Assembly (NCBI GenBank): GCA_009929055.1
Contig: SABI01000165.1
Location: 1 to 5,700, forward strand
Direction: 5' to 3'
DNA: 5,700 bases
From: Spirochaetia bacterium
Lineage (GTDB): Bacteria; Spirochaetota; Spirochaetia; Sphaerochaetales; Sphaerochaetaceae
Below the pieces are notes generated by a model. It saw only the letters and a list, made by a program, of their open reading frames with translations, made no database searches and had not been told where the DNA came from. Both the position numbers and the translations under genes were made by a program. Numbering within the stretch: position 1 is the first letter of the stretch; the number at the start of each line of letters is the position of its first letter. Of the stretch, positions 1 to 5,700 are shown one piece after another.

Positions 1-1602
1 GTAATGGATGGTGCTGAATTCATAAAAGACCCATCTTGGGAAAATGCTGGTTGGTTCTTAGGGGGGTTAGCATCTGATGTATTTACAGGAGGAGCTGGCA
101 GAGCAGCTCTTAAAGGAGTTAAATTAGCAAGAAGAACAGCTAAAGCCGCCGAAGCTTTAAAGGCTAAGAGATTAAATGCTGCATTGAAAAGGGGGAACCA
201 GAGCTACTCCACCAGTATGAAGTCTTACAGGAAAGCTAAGGCTTTAGAGAGCAAAGCTAATCAAGATATACTTAATGGAGTAGGTAAGATTGCAGGTATT
301 CAAGGAGCTGACATCTTACTGAATTCTACTCAACAAAATACTAAAGCTTTTGGGGGATGGTTGAATACACGAGGTGGAGACTTTACTAATGGAGTTACAT
401 TTATTGATGAAGGAGGTTCTCATGAAGAAAATCCTTATCAAGGAATCCAAATAGGAGTTGACCCAAAAGGTGCTCCTAACTTAGTTGAGGAAGGTGAAGT
501 AGTTTATGATGATTATGTATTCTCTGATAGAATGGACATACCTGATGATATAAGAAAGGAATACAAGTTAAGAGGTAAAACCTTCGCTAAGGCTGCTAAA
601 TCTGCACAAAGAGAAAGTGAAGAAAGACCTAATGACCCTATAAGTACTAAAGGATTACAAGCTGCTATGGAAAGAATAGCTACTGCACAAGAGGAAGCAA
701 GGCAAAGAAAGGGAGTCCATAGGAAAGGAAATGAATACCCAAGTATGTTTGCTTATGGAGGTGATAAAAACTCCTATGGTTTAGCTTTAGAAGACCCAAT
801 GACTGTTGAAGAACTTGAAGCTCTTATGGCTCAATCAGAAGAAACTGGTAAAATAGCTCCAGAAGGTAATAATAATAAGAGGCAGACATTGACAAGGTAT
901 GCACCAATTATGGGTTCTGGTTTAGCAAGTCTAACAGATTTATTCAGTAAACCAGATTATGGTAGTGCTGATATAGTAGGTGGAGTAGATTTAGGTGCTG
1001 AAGCAGCAGGATATGCTCCTATTGGAAACTATCTATCTTATAGACCTTTAGATAGAGACTTCTATATCAATAAAATGAATCAACAGGCTGCTGCCACAAG
1101 AAGAGGTTTAATGAATACCTCAGGTGGTAATAGGCTTAATGCTCAGGCTGGAATACTTGCTGCTGATTATAACTATGGTCAAAACATGGGTAATTTAGCA
1201 AGACAAGCAGAGGAATATAACCAACAGTTGAGAGAAAGAGTTGAGGCATTCAATAGAGGTACTAACATGTTTAATACTGAGACTGGGCTTAAGACTTCAA
1301 TGTTTAATGCAGAATCAAGAAATGCAGCTAAGAGAGCAAGATTAGGGCAGGCTACAACTGCTGCTCAATTAAGGCAGGGTATTAAAGACCAAGATGCTGC
1401 AAGAAGAAGTGCTAATATAACTAATTTCTTACAAGGATTAGGTGATATGGGATGGGAAAATGAACAAGCTAACTGGCTTGATACATTAGCTAAATCAGGT
1501 GTTCTTAAGGTGAATACCAAAGGAGAATACACTGGAGGAACTAAGAAAGCTGAAGGTGGTAAAGTAAAAACTAAAAAGAAGAAAGGATTGACTTATGGCT
1601 AA
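1..1602 (+). CDS. crAss-like phage virion protein (5'-partial), candidate internal/cargo protein
   Basis: Probable structural or capsid-carried protein of a crAss-like phage, by remembered similarity; no enzymatic motif is visible. The frame is open at the left edge (codon GTA precedes the ATG at 4), so this ATG is probably internal and the protein longer than the 532 residues counted from it. Residues 13-38 are Gly/Ala-rich and mildly hydrophobic (AGWFLGGLASDVFTGGAG), followed by a basic Ala/Lys helix-forming stretch (38-90). A conserved-looking segment at 137-174 contains GGSHEENPYQG, GVDPKGAPNLVEEGE and DDYVFS, which I associate with crAss-like virion proteins. Residues 215-235 and 395-470 are polar, Gln/Arg/Ala-rich and probably coiled coil. 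The C-terminus is lysine-rich (GGKVKTKKKKGLTYG). There is no cysteine. R123 (nt 370) is the only CGN arginine codon seen in the phage genes. The gene overlaps the next by 8 bases, which suggests translational coupling. Phage origin is fairly sure; the role is inferred. Confidence 0.75.
   Translation, partial: VMDGAEFIKDPSWENAGWFLGGLASDVFTGGAGRAALKGVKLARRTAKAAEALKAKRLNAALKRGNQSYSTSMKSYRKAKALESKANQDILNGVGKIAGIQGADILLNSTQQNTKAFGGWLNTRGGDFTNGVTFIDEGGSHEENPYQGIQIGVDPKGAPNLVEEGEVVYDDYVFSDRMDIPDDIRKEYKLRGKTFAKAAKSAQRESEERPNDPISTKGLQAAMERIATAQEEARQRKGVHRKGNEYPSMFAYGGDKNSYGLALEDPMTVEELEALMAQSEETGKIAPEGNNNKRQTLTRYAPIMGSGLASLTDLFSKPDYGSADIVGGVDLGAEAAGYAPIGNYLSYRPLDRDFYINKMNQQAAATRRGLMNTSGGNRLNAQAGILAADYNYGQNMGNLARQAEEYNQQLRERVEAFNRGTNMFNTETGLKTSMFNAESRNAAKRARLGQATTAAQLRQGIKDQDAARRSANITNFLQGLGDMGWENEQANWLDTLAKSGVLKVNTKGEYTGGTKKAEGGKVKTKKKKGLTYG
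1582..1587 (+). promoter_or_regulatory. Ribosome binding site for the gene at 1595
   Basis: AAAGGA lies 7 bases before the ATG at 1595, inside the lysine-rich 3' end of the upstream gene. It supports this start and the 8-base overlap ATGGCTAA, in which the start codon precedes the upstream TAA stop. The stretch is also coding for Lys codons, so part of its purine richness is explained by the protein. Confidence 0.5.
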
Positions 1603-3202
1603 TTTCAGTTTTGTAAGTGGTGCTAAGTTTAGACCATTCTCTTATCAGGAAATGCTTCAACCACTTCAAGCATACACTCAAGAATATAACACTATTCAAG
1701 AGGGTATGGGTGAATTAGGAACTAAAGCAGATGTCTTTGAGAGAATGGCTAATGAACAGACAGACCCACAGGCTTATGCAATGTACAAACAATATTCTAA
1801 TGACTTAGCTGCACAAGCTGAGTCATTAGCTAAACAAGGACTTACTCCTGCAAGTAGGCAAGGATTAATTGATATGAAAAGGAGATACTCTTCTGAGGTT
1901 GTTCCTATAGAACAGGCTTATAAAAGAAGACAAGAGTTAGTAGATGAACAAAGGAAATTACAGGCTCAGGATAGTACACTACTATTTGATAGACCTGCTT
2001 CTACACTTTCCTTAGATGAACTAATATCTAACCCAGCTCTATCACCACAATCCTATTCTGGAGCACTATTATCCAAACAAGTGGGTACTGCTTCACAGAA
2101 TTTAGCTAAGGAAGTAAAAGAAAACCCAAGAAAGTGGAGAACAATCTTAGGTAATCAATATTATGAAACCATCATGCAGAAGGGATTCAGACCTGAGGAA
2201 ATTATGCAGGCTGTACAGAATAATCCTGAGGCTTCTCCTATACTTCAAGGTATTGTGGAAGATGCAGTAGGAAGTTCTGGTATTAAGAATTGGAATGATG
2301 AGAATACCCTTAATAGAGCCTATGATTATGCAAGACAAGGTTTGTGGAATGCAGTAGGTGAAACTCAATATCAAACTACTTCTAATAAGGCTTATGATTA
2401 TGCAATGCAGGAAGGGTTAATTGCTGCTAAGAAAGCTAATACAGGAGGAACCCCCTCTGCTGTATTTAGGTCAGTACCTAAGACTAAAGTAAATGGAGAC
2501 AAGAAGACTACTGAACTTAATAATGAACTACAGTTCATAAAGCAGTTAAGAGCTAATCCTGAATTAATCAATAAAGAAGAGGAAAGATATACTCAAGGTT
2601 ATGCAACTCAGTATGGTAGTGTAGTTGGAGGTGGAGCTTCTTACAAGGTTAAACCTAATGCAGAAAGACTTCAACAGATAATCAAAAAGTATAATATGAA
2701 GAGTGGTAATATAGACCAACTTGAACAGAAGTTACAAGCTGATATTAGAAGCAGTGCTGTAAGAGACTTTATATATAAACCTAATATAACTCAAAGTGAC
2801 TTAATCACTCAAGTTATAAAGGAGAATGCAAGAACCTTAGGAGCAGCTACAGAATCAACTGGTCTTTATGAACTTGACGATAATAGAAAGGGAGACCCTA
2901 TTGAGTTAGAGACTATCTCAGATTACCTCACTGATGACAGTGATATAAGTTATGACCCAGAGGTTGGACTTATAATCAATGCCACTAAGGATGGTAAAAC
3001 CAAATCAGCAGTTATTGACCCTGAGCTAATAGATGATGCAGATAGAAATGTGGCAGGGTATATGAATAATATTAATGTACTTCTTGAGAATGGCTATGAT
3101 GTAGAAGCTCAGAAACACATTAACGCAATGATGAATTATATCTATGGTAAGTTCAATACACTTGCCAAGAGGCAAAGTAATACAGATTCTAAATTAGAGT
3201 AG
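1595..3202 (+). CDS. crAss-like phage virion-associated protein
   Basis: Protein of 535 residues resembling an uncharacterised family encoded among crAss-like phage structural genes; I cannot name its position in the particle. The N-terminus (MANFSFVSGAKFRPFSYQEM) followed by a Gln/Glu/Ala-rich helical region to about residue 125 is the part that looks most family-like. It is probably coiled coil. The middle (130-390) is mixed and Asn/Gln-rich. The C-terminal third (420-480) is acidic and likely beta-rich (DDSDISYDPEVGLIINATKDG). There is no signal peptide, membrane segment, catalytic motif or cysteine, and only one histidine. Residues 241-250 and 265-275 repeat the pattern K/R-AYDYA-x-Q-(x)-GL. 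The start at 1595 is supported by AAAGGA 7 bases upstream. The stop is TAG at 3200-3202, and the next gene starts 6 bases later in the same frame. Standard code is used internally: no in-frame TAG or TGA. Confidence 0.75.
   Translation: MANFSFVSGAKFRPFSYQEMLQPLQAYTQEYNTIQEGMGELGTKADVFERMANEQTDPQAYAMYKQYSNDLAAQAESLAKQGLTPASRQGLIDMKRRYSSEVVPIEQAYKRRQELVDEQRKLQAQDSTLLFDRPASTLSLDELISNPALSPQSYSGALLSKQVGTASQNLAKEVKENPRKWRTILGNQYYETIMQKGFRPEEIMQAVQNNPEASPILQGIVEDAVGSSGIKNWNDENTLNRAYDYARQGLWNAVGETQYQTTSNKAYDYAMQEGLIAAKKANTGGTPSAVFRSVPKTKVNGDKKTTELNNELQFIKQLRANPELINKEEERYTQGYATQYGSVVGGGASYKVKPNAERLQQIIKKYNMKSGNIDQLEQKLQADIRSSAVRDFIYKPNITQSDLITQVIKENARTLGAATESTGLYELDDNRKGDPIELETISDYLTDDSDISYDPEVGLIINATKDGKTKSAVIDPELIDDADRNVAGYMNNINVLLENGYDVEAQKHINAMMNYIYGKFNTLAKRQSNTDSKLE
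2321..2405 (+). repeat. 13-base direct repeat encoding AYDYA within the second phage gene
   Basis: TATGATTATGCAA occurs at 2321-2333 and again at 2393-2405, exactly 72 bases (24 codons) apart and in frame. The encoded segments are RAYDYARQGL and KAYDYAMQEGL. This is probably a short helical structural repeat within the protein, not a mobile or regulatory element. Confidence 0.45.
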
Positions 3203-3208
3203 AAGAAT

Positions 3209-5161
3209 ATGGCAAATAATCAACAAATCCAAGACCCATCTACACAAGGAGTAGGTGGGTTAAAGGGACTTAAAAGTATAGATGCACTAAAGCAAGAAGG
3301 ACTTCTTAGAGATGTTCCTCATATTGATAATATAGAGGATTATAAGCAAGTCTCTAACAGTGCCTTACAAAGAGCTGTGCCCCAAGAGGTAGGCTTTGCT
3401 GGAGTGGGTGATAGTATGTATGATGAAGGTATCACATCTATGACTCAATTGGACAACTTGGCTAATACAAGAGGTGAGTTGCAACCTTGGTATGCTCAAA
3501 TAGGAGCTGGCTTGGCTAAGGGAGCTGTTCTTGCAGGTACTACCTTTGCTGATGGTGTTATTGGTACTATAGTAGGTTTAGGTAATGCAGCAGCTACAGG
3601 GACATTCTCAGGCTTCTGGGATAATCCTTTCTCAAATACAATGCAGCAAGTAAATGAATGGTCAGAGTCAGTTCTGCCTAATTACTATACTGATGCAGAG
3701 AAGAATGACCCTTGGTATGAGAATATATTCTCAGCTAACTTTATTGGGGACAAGTTCCTTAAGAACTTAGGTTTTGCTGTTGGTGCTGCCTACTCTGGTA
3801 AAATTAGTGCTGGTGCAACCTCAAAGTTACTTGGTCTTAATAAAGCAAGACAAGCATTCAAAGGTGCAGTTACAGCCTCAGGTGAAGCTCTTAATCCTAA
3901 TGCAGCTTTACAGGCTTACAGAGAAGGAGATTTATTCCTTGATGGTGTAAGACTTACTGAGGAATTAGCAAGGGATGCTAAGAAACTTAAGATGGCTGAG
4001 CCTACTCTTAAAATTACTGGTGCTTTCACAGGTGCATTAGGTGAAGGAAGAATTGAAGCTATTCAGAATAGTAAAGACTGGTTTGAGCTTCATAAGCAAC
4101 AACTTGATGATACACAAGCTAAAATAGCAGCACAGGAGCAAGAAGCTATGCTTAGAGAGTTTCCTCAATTTGCACAGTATCAGATTTCTCCTGATGGAAA
4201 GTCTTTTGAGCAAGTTCTCACTCCAGAAGGACAAGCTATGTTACAAGCAAGAGTAGATGCTAAGTTTGACTACAATGGTGGGCTACAGAAACTATCAGAA
4301 GATAGGGCGAAGATGGGTAATATAGACTTTGCTCTGAATATTCCACTACTTACTGTATCAGATGCTTGGCAGTTTGGTAAGTTCTATGCAGGCGGGTATA
4401 ATACAGCTAAGAAAGGTAGTCAGATACTAAGGACAGTTGCAGAGGATGGTACTATAAGTTACAGTGCAGCTAAACCTTCTGTACTTAGAAATGCTTTAAA
4501 GATTGCAAGTAAGGGTATTGCAGAAGGTCCTTATGAAGAAATGGGGCAAGCTGTTGCAGGTAAAGTTGCAGGATATAAATATGCTTCTGAACTTAATGAC
4601 TTCTATGGAGCCAAGATAGACCCAGATGCAGAAAGTGAAACTATTGACTGGTTACAAGCTACTGCAAAAGCTATGCAACAAACCTATGGTACTGCTGAAG
4701 GATGGGAAGAAGGCTTCATTGGTGGTTTAACTGGTTTAGTAGGTATTCCGGGCTTTAGAAGTACAAGAAATAGTGAGGGTGGTTTCCAATCACCAGTATA
4801 TCTACAAGGGGGTGTTAAGGAGGATATTAAAGAGATAAGAGAAAGAAGTGAAAAGGATGATGCCATTGTAGCCCAACTTAATAATAGAGTACAGTCACCT
4901 GAGTTCCTTAACTACTATCAATCAGCTATCAGACATAATGCTTACCAAAAACAAATGGATGAAGCTGCTGATAACAATGATAACTTTGAGTTTAAGAATG
5001 CTGAACATAACCAGCTTATTAGTGATGTTGTCATGTTTGATAGATTAGCCAAATCTTCACGAGATAATTTAAGTAATAGTGTTTTAAGGCCAACGGACTC
5101 GAAAGCAATCATCGCTTTTTTATCAGCCCCGCTACCTTCTACTCCGGTCACATTGCCATAA
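3209..5161 (+). CDS. crAss-like phage virion protein, truncated by a chimeric 3' junction
   Basis: The open frame encodes 650 residues, but only about the first 612-620 look like phage. The last 30 or so (LRPTDSKAIIAFLSAPLPS onward) are antisense translation of a helicase gene. The intact protein would probably be much longer. By memory it resembles large crAss-like virion proteins. It has a polar N-terminus, then a Gly/Ala-rich hydrophobic stretch at 96-135 (IGAGLAKGAVLAG, GVIGTIVGLGNAAATG). An aromatic/acidic block follows at 136-175 (FWDNPF, VNEWSESVLPNYY, DPWYENIF), then a second hydrophobic stretch at 185-205. A helical, Gln-rich region spans 255-350. Residues 495-530 (GWEEGFIGGLTGLVGIPGF, then NSEGGFQSP) form another family-like block. 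There is no cysteine. The ATG at 3209 follows the upstream TAG by 6 bases. The Shine-Dalgarno is weak (only purine-rich AGAAGAA), so the start could depend on coupling. A membrane-interacting, ejected internal protein is possible but unproven. Confidence 0.7.
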   Translation: MANNQQIQDPSTQGVGGLKGLKSIDALKQEGLLRDVPHIDNIEDYKQVSNSALQRAVPQEVGFAGVGDSMYDEGITSMTQLDNLANTRGELQPWYAQIGAGLAKGAVLAGTTFADGVIGTIVGLGNAAATGTFSGFWDNPFSNTMQQVNEWSESVLPNYYTDAEKNDPWYENIFSANFIGDKFLKNLGFAVGAAYSGKISAGATSKLLGLNKARQAFKGAVTASGEALNPNAALQAYREGDLFLDGVRLTEELARDAKKLKMAEPTLKITGAFTGALGEGRIEAIQNSKDWFELHKQQLDDTQAKIAAQEQEAMLREFPQFAQYQISPDGKSFEQVLTPEGQAMLQARVDAKFDYNGGLQKLSEDRAKMGNIDFALNIPLLTVSDAWQFGKFYAGGYNTAKKGSQILRTVAEDGTISYSAAKPSVLRNALKIASKGIAEGPYEEMGQAVAGKVAGYKYASELNDFYGAKIDPDAESETIDWLQATAKAMQQTYGTAEGWEEGFIGGLTGLVGIPGFRSTRNSEGGFQSPVYLQGGVKEDIKEIRERSEKDDAIVAQLNNRVQSPEFLNYYQSAIRHNAYQKQMDEAADNNDNFEFKNAEHNQLISDVVMFDRLAKSSRDNLSNSVLRPTDSKAIIAFLSAPLPSTPVTLP

Positions 5162-5700
5162 CCGAATTTAGCATGATAAATTCTTAAAGAGGGAAAGATA
5201 TCTTCTATCATGGCATCTTTTCCAAATGAGCTCGGAGCCTCCACAATCTTACTTTTTATTACCCGATTTGAATCCGTCAACTTATTGATTGGAGTAAGGT
5301 TGTTTCTGTGGGAATTAAAATCCGAAGTTTGTCTTTCAAAGAATTCTTTTCCTGAAGAAGCTTTGTGAGTTTGATTAATAAATTGAACCGGAATTTCATC
5401 AATAAAGCGACTGTGTTCACAAAACTGAGGAGATCCATACTTATAGCGCATTTTGGAATGAGTAAGAGTTAATTGCTTCTTTGCACGGGTAATGGCAACA
5501 TAAAAAAGACGACGTTCTTCTTCCAGTTCAGAGCGAGTTCCTAAAGAAAGGGATGAGGGAAAGAGATTTTCCTCCATTCCGGTAACAAAAACATAGTCAA
5601 ATTCCAATCCTTTGGCAGAGTGAATTGTCATTAATTTCACTTTATCCTGATTTATATCCCCACTGTTATCAACATCAGTCAATAAAGCAATACTATCAAT
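4942..5700 (-). CDS. pcrA: UvrD/PcrA-type superfamily 1 DNA helicase, C-terminal fragment fused at its 3' end to phage DNA
   Basis: ATP-dependent 3'-5' DNA helicase of the UvrD/Rep family, acting in DNA repair and replication; only the C-terminal part is here. The frame is open through 5700 (reads IDSIALLTDVDNSGD), so the TTG at 5680-5682 is not a real start. Visible parts: motif V at about 5631-5557 (LMTIHSAKGLEFDYVFV, then GMEENLFPS); motif VI at about 5520-5473 (EEERRLFYVAITRAKK, containing the expected arginine finger); a polar linker; and the C-terminal Tudor-like domain at about 5181-5065 (IYHAKFGYGNVTGVEGSG, then GLKTLLLK), which in PcrA contacts RNA polymerase. The LFPSSLSLGTRSELEEERR style fits Bacteroidota helicases. 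From about 5060 down to 4942 the frame is antisense phage sequence, not helicase. The family normally ends a few residues after LLLK, so little of the true 3' end is missing. Codon use (CGT/CGC Arg) differs sharply from the phage genes. Confidence 0.85.
   Translation of the reverse strand: MDSIALLTDVDNSGDINQDKVKLMTIHSAKGLEFDYVFVTGMEENLFPSSLSLGTRSELEEERRLFYVAITRAKKQLTLTHSKMRYKYGSPQFCEHSRFIDEIPVQFINQTHKASSGKEFFERQTSDFNSHRNNLTPINKLTDSNRVIKSKIVEAPSSFGKDAMIEDIFPSLRIYHAKFGYGNVTGVEGSGADKKAMIAFESVGLKTLLLKLSREDLANLSNMTTSLISWLCSAFLNSKLSLLSAASSICFW
5035..5094. other. Chimeric junction between phage DNA and a bacterial helicase gene
   Basis: Left of this interval the plus strand codes a phage virion protein (recognisable up to about VVMFDR, nt 5045). 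Right of it the minus strand codes the helicase C-terminus (recognisable down to KTLLLK, nt 5068). CG dinucleotides go from nine in the preceding 5059 bases to 5060, 5094, 5100, 5113, 5130, 5145 and onward. The exact base cannot be fixed. My best estimate is 5045-5065. No obvious inverted repeat, target duplication or att-like core is seen in the flanks. Confidence 0.75.

Noticed and set aside
4..6. ATG at position 4 as the true start of the first phage gene
   Set aside because: The frame is open upstream to the window edge, only three bases precede it, and no ribosome binding site can be judged. Treated as 5'-partial.
2147..2374. 75-codon minus-strand open frame inside the second phage gene
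   Set aside because: It is a shadow of a well-supported plus-strand virion gene, rich in Ile/Leu/Ser as antisense translations of this DNA are, with no recognisable motif.
4037..4234. 65-codon minus-strand open frame inside the third phage gene
   Set aside because: Antisense of a convincing coding region, with no ribosome binding site or motif. The low complexity (Leu/Ser/Lys) is expected from the complementary strand.
4684..4866. 60-codon minus-strand open frame inside the third phage gene
   Set aside because: Antisense of the family-like GWEEGFIGGLTG region. The Pro/Ser-rich product is an artefact of the complementary strand.
1..5060. Stop-codon recoding (TAG or TGA reassigned) in the phage genes
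   Set aside because: All three frames are open under the standard code with no internal TAG, TGA or TAA. Ends at TAA and TAG are followed or overlapped by plausible starts.
5046..5161. A natural fusion protein or overprinted gene across the junction
   Set aside because: The C-terminal residues of the plus-strand frame are exactly antisense to the conserved Tudor-like domain of the helicase and show no phage-like character.
5680..5682. TTG as start codon of the helicase fragment
   Set aside because: The frame stays open to the window edge and reads naturally as helicase sequence (IDSIALL before TDVDNSGD). The true start lies far outside the window.
1..5700. tRNA, CRISPR array, terminator hairpin, insertion sequence or att site
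   Set aside because: Read through for cloverleaf-like segments, regularly spaced repeats, GC-rich hairpins followed by T runs and terminal inverted repeats; none was convincing. The window is almost wholly coding.

Overview
The window is a chimera of two unrelated DNAs. Positions 1 to about 5045-5060 read as a tailed bacteriophage of the crAss-like group (order Crassvirales). The assignment rests on remembered similarity to crAss-like virion proteins, since no search was possible. Positions from about 5060 to 5700 read as bacterial chromosome: the 3' part of a uvrD/pcrA-type DNA helicase gene on the minus strand, with a Bacteroidota-like sequence.

Phage part: three large, tightly packed plus-strand genes. 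The first (1-1602) is open at the left edge. It overlaps the second (1595-3202) by 8 bases, and 6 bases separate the second from the third (starting at 3209). There is no internal promoter-sized gap, so the genes are probably co-transcribed late genes. All three look like virion proteins. Candidates are internal, capsid- or tail-carried proteins of the kind crAss-like phages encode near their structural and RNA polymerase genes. None has a recognisable enzymatic motif, so exact roles stay open.

The phage DNA has a strong compositional signature. Only nine CG dinucleotides occur in positions 1-5059, with none at all from 587 to 2877. Arginine is coded almost only by AGA/AGG. GATC is absent, and the three proteins contain no cysteine.

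Bacterial part: CG returns to about 18 in the last 607 bases, arginine uses CGT/CGC, and GATC and cysteine appear. The helicase fragment carries motifs V and VI and the C-terminal Tudor-like domain. Its start lies beyond the right edge.

The breakpoint interrupts both reading frames. The phage gene runs about 100 bases into antisense helicase sequence before a stop, and the helicase frame runs into antisense phage sequence to 4942. There is no integrase, att-like repeat or insertion sequence at the join. An assembly or library chimera is the simplest explanation, and true integration is the less likely alternative. There is no gene-free stretch over 300 bases, and no RNA gene, CRISPR array or terminator was seen.
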